DNA of 16,676 nucleotides from Ulvibacter sp047614245 (GTDB lineage: Bacteria; Bacteroidota; Bacteroidia; Flavobacteriales; Flavobacteriaceae): assembly GCA_047614245.1 (NCBI GenBank), contig JBLHIC010000055.1, forward strand, positions 1-16,676, read 5' to 3'. How positions within the stretch are numbered: position 1 is the first letter of the stretch; every line of letters begins with the position of its first letter. This document shows positions 7,805 through 15,627 of this stretch, piece by piece. Below the pieces are notes generated by a model. It did no database searches and was not told the DNA's origin. It saw only the letters and a list, made by a program, of their open reading frames with translations. The position numbers and the translations under genes were made by a program.

Positions 7805-8854
7805 ATGAAACTTTCTAATTTTCAATTCGACCTTCCAGACGAATTGTTAGCTGAATATCCAGCAGAAAATAGGGATGAAGCTCGTTTGATGGTGCTTAAC
7901 CGAAAAGAGCAAACAATTGAACACAAGACTTTCAAAGACATCATCGATTATTTTGAGAATGATGATGTTTTGGTTCTAAACAATACGAAAGTGTTTCCGG
8001 CTCGTCTTTTTGGAAATAAAGAAAAGACAGGAGCTAGAATCGAGGTTTTCTTATTACGTGAGTTAAATCCTAAAACTCGTCTATGGGATGTTCTCGTAGA
8101 TCCTGCCAGAAAAATAAGAATCGGTAATAAACTATATTTTGGTGATGACGATACCCTGGTTGCCGAAGTAATTGATAATACAACTTCCAGAGGGAGAACC
8201 CTTAGGTTTTTATTTGATGGGTCGTATGAAGAATTCAGGAATAAGCTAACTCAATTAGGAGAAACTCCTCTTCCTAAATATATTAAAAGGGAAGTTGAAC
8301 CTGAAGATGCAGAACGTTACCAGACTATTTTTGCAAGTAAGGAAGGTGCTGTTGCTGCCCCTACTGCTGGTTTACACTTTTCGAAACATTTATTGAAACG
8401 TCTTGAGATAAAGGGAGTCGATTTTGCTGAAGTGACTTTGCATGTCGGTTTAGGTACTTTTAGTGCGGTTGAAGTTGAAGATTTATCTAAGCATAAAATG
8501 GATTCTGAAGAAATGAGTATTGATGCCGAAACTGCAAAAAAAATAAATTTAGGTATTGAAAGAAAGAGTCGAGTTTGTGCAGTTGGAACTACAGCTATGC
8601 GGGCTTTAGAGAGCTCAGTTTCGTCAAACCATAGGTTAAACGCATATTCTGGTTGGACCAATAAGTTTGTTTTCCCTCCGTACGATTTTAGTATTGCAAA
8701 TGCAATGATTACTAATTTTCATACTCCAAAATCTACACTATTAATGATGGTTTCTGCATTTGCAGGTTATGATTTTATAAAGCGTGCTTATGCGGAGGCA
8801 ATCAAAGAAAATTATAGATTCTACACTTATGGTGACGCCATGTTAATTATTTAG
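7805..8854 (+). CDS. queA: tRNA preQ1(34) S-adenosylmethionine ribosyltransferase-isomerase
   Basis: QueA transfers and isomerises the ribosyl group of AdoMet onto preQ1 at the wobble position of GUN-anticodon tRNAs, making epoxyqueuosine. The protein has 349 residues, the usual length. Family motifs are present: LAEYPAENRDEARLMV near the start, NNTKVFPARL, LPKYIKRE, YQTIFA..GAVAAPTAGLHF, VTLHVGLGTF, GTTAMRALES and ITNFHTPKSTLLMMVSAF. I chose the ATG at 7805 over the in-frame ATG at 7799 because QueA proteins normally begin MKLS-(N/D)F; the six-base difference is small and not decisive. It has its own promoter upstream and a strong terminator downstream, so it is probably transcribed alone. 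Confidence 0.96.
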   Translation: MKLSNFQFDLPDELLAEYPAENRDEARLMVLNRKEQTIEHKTFKDIIDYFENDDVLVLNNTKVFPARLFGNKEKTGARIEVFLLRELNPKTRLWDVLVDPARKIRIGNKLYFGDDDTLVAEVIDNTTSRGRTLRFLFDGSYEEFRNKLTQLGETPLPKYIKREVEPEDAERYQTIFASKEGAVAAPTAGLHFSKHLLKRLEIKGVDFAEVTLHVGLGTFSAVEVEDLSKHKMDSEEMSIDAETAKKINLGIERKSRVCAVGTTAMRALESSVSSNHRLNAYSGWTNKFVFPPYDFSIANAMITNFHTPKSTLLMMVSAFAGYDFIKRAYAEAIKENYRFYTYGDAMLII

Positions 8855-8873
8855 AAAAGTGTTATATTTTATT

Positions 8874-8903
8874 AAAAATCCCGATGTTTAATCGGGATTT
8901 TTT
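8874..8903 (+). terminator. Intrinsic terminator after queA
   Basis: A perfect 12-bp inverted repeat (AAAAATCCCGAT at 8874-8885, ATCGGGATTTTT at 8891-8902) with a 5-nt loop ends in a T run, 20 nt after the queA stop. The A/T symmetry could also work on the other strand, but no minus-strand gene lies nearby. Confidence 0.9.
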
Positions 8904-8984
8904 GCGTTGTAACGATTTGATTTTCAAATATCAAAATAAAAAACTACTTTAGTAGGGATGTTTGAGTGCAATTCAAATTAACGA

Positions 8985-10640
8985 ATGAAAAGAATACTAC
9001 TTTTTACTTTCTTATTCCTTGCTTTTCTATCCTGTTTTTCACAGGCCACAGAAGAGGCTCCAATGAGTTGGCAATTGGGAATTCGGTCGAGCTCGAATAT
9101 TATTGAACTACCTCCATTAGATCTAGAAGAGGTCATTCAGCAAGATAGTATCAATGATTTGGACAAAAGTCTTCCATGGCGCTACGGAATTTCTCGAACT
9201 GTGGAACTAGATATGAGTCAAGGTGGCGAATGGACCGAACTACCGAACATAGGTAGAATATGGCGGGCGGCAATAAAATCATCTGATGCAATTAATCTAA
9301 GCATTAATTTCAAGAATTTCCATATTCCTGAAGGGGCAACATTGCATCTTTACAACGAAGATCGCTCCGATATTTCAAAAACCTATTCCAGTGCACAAAA
9401 TAGACAAAATAAGCAAGTTGCTTCTTGGTACATAGGAGGTGATTTAATTTGGATAGAATACTTCGTGCCCCGTTATGTTACAGAGGAGGCACAGTTGGAA
9501 ATTGGTAGTATAATACATGGATATCGATTGGGTCGTATAAGACAACATTTTCAAAATACGCGTGGTTTGAATGATTCAGGCGATTGCAATTATGATGTAA
9601 ATTGTTCAATTGGGGATGATTTTGACGATATAAAAGATGTTATTAAAAAGACGGTTGCCTTGCTCACTTTGGGGAATGGCTATTTATGTTCTGCATCTTT
9701 GATGAACAATACAAGAAATGATAAAACACCGTTTTTACTTACTGCAAATCACTGTTTGGAGATAAGTGATCCTGCCTATTGGACGGTCAGATTTAATTGG
9801 ATGAGTCCCAATCCGATATGTGGTACTGGCGAAGACAGCGATGATCTTCAAACTAATTTTACAATGAGTGGGGCTGAGTTAAAAGCTAATAATGAGCTGA
9901 GTGATTTCGCTCTGGTAGAAATGTTTAGTTCAATACCCGGATCTTGGGATATAGCTTTTGCAGGTTGGGATAATACGGATATCGATCCCGAATTTGAAGT
10001 AGGAATTCATCATCCTAATGGCGACATGATGAAAATATGTAGAGATGATTCTGGAGCTGTTAAAGAAAATGCAAATGGAACAGAAGTTTGGCTTATTGGT
10101 GGTGTCTCCGTAGGAACAGGAAATGGTTGGGAATATGGCACTACTGAAAGTGGCTCTTCGGGATCTCCTCTCTTTGATCAAGATGGAAGAGTAATAGGAC
10201 AGCTCTATGCAGGTCAATCATTTTGTGATGGACTACAGAATAATAACGATTATGATATCTATGGCAGGTTTGGTGTTTCCTGGAACTCTGGAGCTTCTCA
10301 ACAAACTAGATTGAAAGATTGGTTGGATCCAATTAGTAGTGGCGCTACGACACTAGAAACAATACAAAACATACTGAATGTTACTGATAATGAATTTGCA
10401 GGGACACTAGAAATTTATCCTAATCCAGCGACTAGCCATATCACGGTAATGAATAATAAGTACCCAAACCTGTCCTATACAATATTTAATTTATTGGGTC
10501 AAAAACTTAAGGAGGGTTCGCTGTCTAATACAGAGAATATGCTTTCTGTTGAAAGCTTTAATGACGGAATCTATTTTCTTTATTTGGTGGATAATGATTC
10601 CGAATCTAGCATTACCAAAAAGATTATCGTAGGCAAATAG
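8985..10640 (+). CDS. Secreted lysyl-endopeptidase-like serine protease with T9SS sorting domain
   Basis: This 551-residue chymotrypsin-fold protease has a signal peptide (1-20), a propeptide (about 21-193), a protease domain (about 194-450) and a C-terminal T9SS type A sorting domain (about 472-551: LEIYPNPA near its start, GIYFLYLV, ending KKIIVGK). The likely triad is His256 (LLTANHCL), Asp307 (SDFALVEM) and Ser392 (GSSGSPLFD). It aligns well with Achromobacter protease I (Lys-C). The six disulphide cysteines correspond to Cys201/Cys414, Cys207/Cys279 and Cys235/Cys257; Asp424 (YDIYGR) matches the lysine-selecting Asp225; Trp369 matches Trp169; but Tyr408 replaces His210. Maturation may occur after Arg193, before GLNDSGDC. 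Cleavage after Lys is the best inference. It would be exported by Sec, crossing the outer membrane by T9SS. It appears to be a single gene; no clear promoter was found in the 81 nt before it. Confidence 0.93.
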   Translation: MKRILLFTFLFLAFLSCFSQATEEAPMSWQLGIRSSSNIIELPPLDLEEVIQQDSINDLDKSLPWRYGISRTVELDMSQGGEWTELPNIGRIWRAAIKSSDAINLSINFKNFHIPEGATLHLYNEDRSDISKTYSSAQNRQNKQVASWYIGGDLIWIEYFVPRYVTEEAQLEIGSIIHGYRLGRIRQHFQNTRGLNDSGDCNYDVNCSIGDDFDDIKDVIKKTVALLTLGNGYLCSASLMNNTRNDKTPFLLTANHCLEISDPAYWTVRFNWMSPNPICGTGEDSDDLQTNFTMSGAELKANNELSDFALVEMFSSIPGSWDIAFAGWDNTDIDPEFEVGIHHPNGDMMKICRDDSGAVKENANGTEVWLIGGVSVGTGNGWEYGTTESGSSGSPLFDQDGRVIGQLYAGQSFCDGLQNNNDYDIYGRFGVSWNSGASQQTRLKDWLDPISSGATTLETIQNILNVTDNEFAGTLEIYPNPATSHITVMNNKYPNLSYTIFNLLGQKLKEGSLSNTENMLSVESFNDGIYFLYLVDNDSESSITKKIIVGK

Positions 10641-10715
10641 TTCTTTTTCTACTATCTTCAATAAATTTTAGTTATTTATCTCACTACAGCAAAAGATTTA
10701 ATTTTTGATGCTTCA

Positions 10716-10723
10716 TAACTTTG
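10716..10723 (+). promoter_or_regulatory. Probable -7 promoter element of rlmN
   Basis: TAACTTTG matches the Bacteroidota -7 consensus TAnnTTTG and would start transcription near 10729, about 34 nt before the rlmN ATG. No TTG is found at the expected -33 distance, so this rests on the -7 element alone. Confidence 0.45.
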
Positions 10724-10762
10724 AATCTTTCTTCTTTTTAATTTCAGTATTTTTGCTTTCGA

Positions 10763-11806
10763 ATGATTTTAGAAAAAAAAGATATTAGATCGCTATCTAA
10801 GGAGGACCTACGGGTGTTCTTTGAAAGTATAGGAGATAAGGCCTTTCGAGGCAATCAAGTCTATGAATGGCTTTGGAGCAAAGGGATTCATAGCTTTGAT
10901 GATATGACCAACATATCTAAAGAAACCAGAGCGCATTTGGAAAGGAATTATGTTATCAATCATATAGAAGTTGATAGTATTCAAAAGAGTAATGACGGTA
11001 CTATTAAAAATGCCGTAAAACTTCATGATGGACTCATTGTAGAATCGGTTTTAATTCCCACGAAAAAAAGAACTACGGCCTGTGTTTCCTCACAAGTAGG
11101 ATGCAGCCTTGACTGTAAATTCTGTGCAACTTCACGATTAAAAAGAATGCGGAACCTAAATCCAGATGAAATTTATGATCAAGTGGTTGCTATTGATAAA
11201 GAAAGCAGATTGTATCAAGGTATGCCCCTTTCGAATATTGTTTTTATGGGAATGGGGGAGCCATTAATGAACTATAAAAATGTACTTGAATCTATTGAGA
11301 AGATGACTTCGGTGGAGGGTTTAGGGATGTCTCCAAAGCGTATTACTGTTTCTACATCTGGTGTCCCGAAAATGATTCGCAAACTCGCTGATGACGAAGT
11401 CAAATTTCACTTAGCTGTATCATTACATTCAGCAATTCAAGAAACGCGAGAGCAGATTATGCCTTTTGCTAAAAGCTTTACCTTAGAAGATCTTAAAGAT
11501 TCTCTCGAATATTGGCATGAAAAAACTGGCAAGAAAGTTACCTATGAATATATAGTTTGGGACGGTATAAATGATAGAAACGAAGACATAGATGCGCTAG
11601 TACAATTTTGCAAGGCTGTACCTTGTAAGGTTAATATTATTGAATACAATCCCATCGACGATGGTGAATTTCAACAAGCACCTAGTAAGGCAATCGATAA
11701 CTATATAAATAGATTAGAAAGAAATAGAATTCCAGTTACGGTACGCAGAAGTCGTGGAAAAGATATTGATGCTGCCTGTGGTCAATTAGCTAATAAATCG
11801 ACTTAA
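10763..11806 (+). CDS. rlmN: 23S rRNA (A2503-C2)/tRNA (A37-C2) methyltransferase, radical SAM
   Basis: RlmN methylates C2 of A2503 in 23S rRNA and of A37 in some tRNAs, using two AdoMet molecules and a methyl-cysteine intermediate. The 347-residue protein has an N-terminal accessory domain (1-95: FRGNQVYEWLW) and a radical-SAM barrel with the 4Fe-4S motif Cys114-x3-Cys118-x2-Cys121 (VGCSLDCKFCAT). The AdoMet-binding GMGEPLMN is at 163-170. The C-terminal Cys339 (DAACGQL), equivalent to E. coli Cys355, is the methyl-carrying residue. It has RlmN-type AACGQL and no Cfr-specific feature that I can see, so an antibiotic-resistance Cfr enzyme is unlikely. Its stop overlaps the stop of the convergent cytochrome gene within TTAA (11803-11806), and no terminator separates them. 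Confidence 0.96.
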   Translation: MILEKKDIRSLSKEDLRVFFESIGDKAFRGNQVYEWLWSKGIHSFDDMTNISKETRAHLERNYVINHIEVDSIQKSNDGTIKNAVKLHDGLIVESVLIPTKKRTTACVSSQVGCSLDCKFCATSRLKRMRNLNPDEIYDQVVAIDKESRLYQGMPLSNIVFMGMGEPLMNYKNVLESIEKMTSVEGLGMSPKRITVSTSGVPKMIRKLADDEVKFHLAVSLHSAIQETREQIMPFAKSFTLEDLKDSLEYWHEKTGKKVTYEYIVWDGINDRNEDIDALVQFCKAVPCKVNIIEYNPIDDGEFQQAPSKAIDNYINRLERNRIPVTVRRSRGKDIDAACGQLANKST

Positions 11807-13062
11807 TCCAGAGCATCCAAGTATTCTAAGAGCATAGTCACAGCCTCCTCATGAACAGCAGATCGTCCTATTTGTGGCATTCTGTAGGTAGGAACATTGC
11901 TTTGAATACGCTCCTCTATTTCTCCTCTATTAGCATAAATACCAGTATCATCGTAAGCAGTTTCTAATCTAAAATCAAGTCCGAAATTAGTAACTTCCCC
12001 GCCAGGTTGATGGCAATGAGCACAGTTAATATCTATATAAGCCCTTCCTCGGGAAAAGATATCTAGGGTTGCATCTGTCCAATCTGGTAGTACTGAAGTA
12101 TTCGCGACATTGACACCTTCTAAAATACCTATCGATGCAAAGTAGTCCAGTTGATTTTGACTGGTATAACTAGGGATGAAATTCCAATTTCGCAATTTAG
12201 GTCCAATGGGAGTAACAACGCTAGATTTACTATGACAAGTAATACAATTCGCCCGAGTTGGAATGACATAATTTATATTCTGCGTCGCTCCATTACTATC
12301 TGTATAGCTTACTGGTAAAGAGCTCCCTTCCTCGTCGTAGGTCGCTTCGGTCTGAGCTGGGTTCCAGATATAGGTTCTCATACTCCAAACACCGTCTACT
12401 TTAATCGAAATACGTGTTTCTATAATTTGTTTTTCTGAATTAGGATTTGTCTCGTCCAGTGTATAATAAAAAGTTTTAGCCATTAAAGTATTGTCCGGGA
12501 ATTTAGGAAACAAATCCGAAGATTCGTAGCGCATAGCCTGCCCATTAGGAAGTCGAATGAGGCGCTGCTTCGCTGCATAATCTGTGAATAAGGCACTGTT
12601 TAATTCAAACAATTGTACCCCGTCAGCAGGATTGAGGTCTGCTAAGGTTCCACTAAATACTCCCATTTCAGATAAGGTTGTTTCAAAAACTAGCGAGGCC
12701 TCTTGTGTTGTGAAGGTTACTGTATTACTGCCGTCAGATTCGTTTCCCGCTGCATCAAGTGCTCTTATATAATAACTGTAACCACTTCCTTCAGTAAGAC
12801 CCAATGGAGAAAAACTAGTTGCTGTTAGATTGGTTTCAACGAGCGTGGCACCTTGATATATTTGATATGAGGTAACAGCAACATTATCTGTTGCAGCATC
12901 CCAACTTAATAGGGCAGAAGTGCCGGTTATATTTGAAGCAATAAGGTTTAGAGGAGCCGCTGGACTTTCGGTGTCAGCAACGACCGAGGGGGCGTCATCA
13001 CTAGCGCAGCCTAAGGATACCATTATTGAGGTAATCATTACAAGTAGGCTTAACTTTTTCAT
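11803..13062 (-). CDS. Fibronectin-III / SO2930-type di-haem c cytochrome lipoprotein
   Basis: This 419-residue protein has a lipoprotein-like signal: hydrophobic 4-18, then Cys19 followed by ASDD, an acidic patch like the Bacteroidota surface-export signal (the -3 position, Ser16, is unusual for a lipobox). Residues 33-119 form a fibronectin type III domain (TSALLSWDAATDNVAVTSYQ). The rest matches what I know of the SO2930 family of di-haem c-type cytochromes: GVQLFELNSALFTDYAAKQR, then CITCH at 273-277 and CAHCH at 347-351, the latter in AYIDINCAHCHQPGG. Met395 (YRMPQIG) is a possible axial ligand. It probably acts as a periplasmic or outer-membrane electron carrier, but partner and substrate are unknown. 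Transcription converges on rlmN. No clear TAnnTTTG element was seen in the 70 nt upstream of its start. Confidence 0.87.
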   Translation of the reverse strand: MKKLSLLVMITSIMVSLGCASDDAPSVVADTESPAAPLNLIASNITGTSALLSWDAATDNVAVTSYQIYQGATLVETNLTATSFSPLGLTEGSGYSYYIRALDAAGNESDGSNTVTFTTQEASLVFETTLSEMGVFSGTLADLNPADGVQLFELNSALFTDYAAKQRLIRLPNGQAMRYESSDLFPKFPDNTLMAKTFYYTLDETNPNSEKQIIETRISIKVDGVWSMRTYIWNPAQTEATYDEEGSSLPVSYTDSNGATQNINYVIPTRANCITCHSKSSVVTPIGPKLRNWNFIPSYTSQNQLDYFASIGILEGVNVANTSVLPDWTDATLDIFSRGRAYIDINCAHCHQPGGEVTNFGLDFRLETAYDDTGIYANRGEIEERIQSNVPTYRMPQIGRSAVHEEAVTMLLEYLDALD

Positions 13063-13360
13063 TTGAAGTACAATTTGTTGTTAAAAATATGAAATTACAT
13101 TCGAACTATTTAAAATCAGCTCTTAAATTTTCAACTCTTTAAGATGAAGACTTTCCATATTGAAAAGAATGGTTCACTAAAACGGGCTTTTTAACCTAAG
13201 CTTCAGGCAATATTTCCGAAAAAACTTCAATTAAAACAAGTCTTTGCTATTGCTCAATCAGGGTTAAGATATAATGATTCTTACAGAAGCGCTTTGGTGA
13301 AAAATTAATGAATTTCAACTCGTTTTTTACCACACTACTTTGTTGAGGTTAGCACTTTTT
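13063..13360. other. Intergenic region with one degenerate reading frame
   Basis: No intact gene is visible. On the plus strand one frame runs from the ATG at 13144 to the TAA at 13306-13308, interrupted by a single in-frame TAA at 13192-13194. Before the stop it reads MKTFHIEKNGSLKRAF; after it, 37 residues including QVFAIAQSGLRYNDSY. It may be a decayed small gene or a chance frame; I do not recognise it. The 5' end of the region must contain the leader of the minus-strand cytochrome gene. Confidence 0.35.
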
Positions 13361-13676
13361 TTATTTACTCAATTTCAATATTCGAAATGCACCTTGAATT
13401 ACTAAAATAAAAACGATTATTCCAATAATCAAATCAGGTTTATTTGAACTCAACCAATGCACCAAGATTCCTGCGATGATTACTCCAAAATTTATAATGA
13501 CGTCATTCGAGGTAAAAATCATACTCGCTTTCTCCGCTGTGAAAAACAGTCAATTTTCGATTCTGAATGTCAAAGTCCAAATTCGCAATACCTGAAATTC
13601 CGTCCAATTTCATTCGGATTATATTTTCCTCTGAGGGACAATCCATTTTGGTGATTTCAAATATTGTTTTATTCAA
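13361..13676 (-). pseudogene. Broken HMA-domain cation transporter (internal deletion with frameshift)
   Basis: Two minus-strand frames carry the two ends of one protein type. From 13676 to about 13535 the translation is KTIFEITKMDCPSEEN... through NRKLTVFHSGE, a heavy-metal-associated (HMA) domain with a single Cys; this frame stops at 13503-13505. From about 13546 to 13361, in another frame, it reads TAEKASMIFTSNDVIINFG..., two hydrophobic segments around KPDLIIG, ending ILKLSK and TAA. This resembles the C-terminal membrane part of cation diffusion facilitator-like transporters. From memory, Flavobacteriaceae have one protein with exactly these two ends, about 240 residues long, so roughly 400 nt including most membrane helices appear to be missing. 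The position of a normal ATG is TTG (13674-13676). It would not make a working transporter. Confidence 0.75.
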
Positions 13677-13836
13677 TGGATTTCTTGGTTTTCGGTGTTA
13701 ACCAAACTAGTTACATAAACATAAAGCTAACATTTATCCATTAGATATTTCCGGATAACATAAAATTTTATTGAGAGTGACCAACCCGTGACCGTAAATA
13801 GGTGCCTATCGGCTATCATCTGCGACTATAGGACAT

Positions 13837-13869
13837 AAAAAAAGGATTTACTTTTAAGTAAACCCTTTT
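13837..13869 (-). terminator. Intrinsic terminator of lysS
   Basis: Read on the minus strand, AAAAGGGTTTACTT pairs with AAGTAAATCCTTTT (one A/C mismatch) around a very short loop, and a T run (to 13837) follows. It lies 27 nt after the lysS stop. Confidence 0.8.
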
Positions 13870-13895
13870 CTTTTAAATTATAAAATATTTGTTAT

Positions 13896-15587
13896 TTAAA
13901 CCACCTCAACAAACAAACCATCATCGGTTTTGTTCACCTTGGCAACCCCATGCTTCGTAAGGCCTTTGATAGTCTTATCCCATTTCTTGTTGCTTAATCC
14001 AGATTGTGTTTTTAAATCATTCAATAGGATAGGGGAGTTGCTTTTCAGAATTGCAAAAACTGCTTTCTCCTCATCACTCAAGGCTATTTGAGTGCGTTCA
14101 GGTTTCATTTGAGGAAAGAACAATACTTCCTGTATAGATTGGTTGTTTGTTAAGAACATGATCAATCGGTCCATTCCAATTCCAATTCCAGAAGTAGGAG
14201 GCATACCATATTCCAAAGCCCGTAAAAAATCGTAATCAATAAATTGTGTAGCTTCATCATCACCGCGATCTGCTAATTTAACTTGTTCTTCGAATCGTTC
14301 TCTTTGATCTATAGGATCGTTTAGTTCACTATATGCATTTGCCAATTCTTTTCCGCAGACCATTAATTCAAAACGTTCCGTAAGCTCTGGATTTTCACGA
14401 TGTTCTTTGCAAAGTGGACTCATTTCTTTTGGATAGTCGGTAATAAAAGTAGGCTGAATAAAATTCCCTTCGCATTTTTCCCCAAATATCTCATCGATGA
14501 TCTTTCCTTTCCCCATAGTTTCATCCACAGCAATCCCCATACCTTTAGCAGCAGCTCTAATTTCATCTTCCGATTTTCCTGAAATATCAAAACCAGTATA
14601 TTTTATAATAGCATCGGTCATCGAAATTCGAAGATACGGTGCTTTAAAATTAATCTTATGTTCCCCAAAAGTAGCTTCGGTGGTTTCATTTACTTTCATA
14701 GCGCAATACTCGAGTAATTTCTCGGTATAATCCATCATCCAGTTATAGTCTTTGTAGGCTACATATAATTCCATCATGCTGAATTCTGGATTGTGGGTGC
14801 GATCCATCCCCTCATTTCTAAAGTCTTTGGCAAATTCATATACGCCATCAAACCCTCCAACAATGAGTCTTTTTAAATACAGCTCGTTAGCAATTCTCAT
14901 ATACAATGGAATATCCAACGAGTTATGATGTGTTATAAACGGTTTAGCTGCAGCCCCTCCAGGAATCGGCTGTAGTATGGGAGTTTCAACCTCAAAATAG
15001 CCGCCGTCACTTAAAAATGCACGCATGGCGTTAAAAAGCTTGGTCCGTTTTACAAATACATCCTTTACCTTCGGATTCACTACAAGATCCACATAACGCT
15101 GGCGATAGCGCTGTTCTGGATCATTAAAGGCATCGTGAACATTTCCATCGGCGTCAACTCTTGGTTGAGGCAATGGTTTTAGTGCTTTTGAAAGCAATGT
15201 AAAAGCCTTCACCATCACAGTTTTTTCACCTACTTTGGTTGTGAATAACTCACCTTCAATACCTATGAAATCACCAATATCAAGAAGTTTTTTATAAACA
15301 TTGTTATAGTGTGATTTGTCTTCTCCCGTACATATCTCATCACGATTAAAATACACCTGAATTCGACCCTCCGAATCCTGTACTTCAGCAAAAGAAGCAG
15401 AACCTTGAATACGACGAGACATCAAACGTCCAGCGATAATAACCTTCTTCCCTGTTACAAAATCCTCCTTTATCGACTTTGATGTTTCATCTACCGGATA
15501 TAAGTCCGCCGGATAAGGGTTGATTCCTAAATTGCGTAGTTGCGTAAGTTTTTCTCTACGTATGAGTTCGAGTTCCGAAAGTTGCAT
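13896..15587 (-). CDS. lysS: Lysyl-tRNA synthetase, class II
   Basis: It charges tRNA-Lys with lysine using ATP, in the cytoplasm. With the start chosen here it has 563 residues: an N-terminal OB-fold anticodon-binding domain (about 45-140: KKVIIAGRLMSRRIQG) and a class II catalytic domain. Motif 1 region is YFEVETPILQ, motif 2 is FRNEGMDRTHNPEFSMMELY (256-275), and motif 3 is GIGIGMDRLIMF with Arg474. ELANAYSELND is also diagnostic. After the usual end (FFPQMKPE) about 66 extra residues follow, resembling a small winged-helix (LSDEEKAVFAILKSN ... LTKHGVAKV). I chose the ATG at 15585-15587 (MQLSELELIRREKL); a longer in-frame reading to a TTG at 15629 would place the -7 promoter element inside the coding region. 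Terminator and promoter flank it, so it is probably transcribed alone. Confidence 0.97.
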   Translation of the reverse strand: MQLSELELIRREKLTQLRNLGINPYPADLYPVDETSKSIKEDFVTGKKVIIAGRLMSRRIQGSASFAEVQDSEGRIQVYFNRDEICTGEDKSHYNNVYKKLLDIGDFIGIEGELFTTKVGEKTVMVKAFTLLSKALKPLPQPRVDADGNVHDAFNDPEQRYRQRYVDLVVNPKVKDVFVKRTKLFNAMRAFLSDGGYFEVETPILQPIPGGAAAKPFITHHNSLDIPLYMRIANELYLKRLIVGGFDGVYEFAKDFRNEGMDRTHNPEFSMMELYVAYKDYNWMMDYTEKLLEYCAMKVNETTEATFGEHKINFKAPYLRISMTDAIIKYTGFDISGKSEDEIRAAAKGMGIAVDETMGKGKIIDEIFGEKCEGNFIQPTFITDYPKEMSPLCKEHRENPELTERFELMVCGKELANAYSELNDPIDQRERFEEQVKLADRGDDEATQFIDYDFLRALEYGMPPTSGIGIGMDRLIMFLTNNQSIQEVLFFPQMKPERTQIALSDEEKAVFAILKSNSPILLNDLKTQSGLSNKKWDKTIKGLTKHGVAKVNKTDDGLFVEVV

Positions 15588-15610
15588 AGTGTTTGTATAA
15601 AAATAAGCTA

Positions 15611-15618
15611 CAAAGATA
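15611..15618 (-). promoter_or_regulatory. -7 promoter element of lysS
   Basis: Read on the minus strand this is TATCTTTG, an exact TAnnTTTG match, 23 nt before the lysS ATG. The nearest plausible -33 TTG lies 16 nt upstream inside the 8-bp repeat array, slightly closer than usual. It decides against a lysS start further upstream. Confidence 0.6.
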
Positions 15619-15627
15619 TATACAAAC

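Noticed and set aside
8917..8964. Promoter for the protease gene (TACTTTAG, GATGTTTG) and small dyads TTTGAT/ATCAAA and CTACT/AGTAG
   Set aside because: No candidate matches TAnnTTTG exactly with a TTG at proper spacing, and the dyads are 5-6 bp in A/T-rich DNA.
10763..11806. Cfr-type antibiotic-resistance methyltransferase
   Set aside because: Overall motifs and the housekeeping setting fit RlmN.
13457..13654. 65-codon plus-strand reading frame in the gap before lysS
   Set aside because: It runs antisense to the transporter remnant, whose minus-strand translation gives recognisable HMA and membrane segments; the plus-strand frame resembles nothing.
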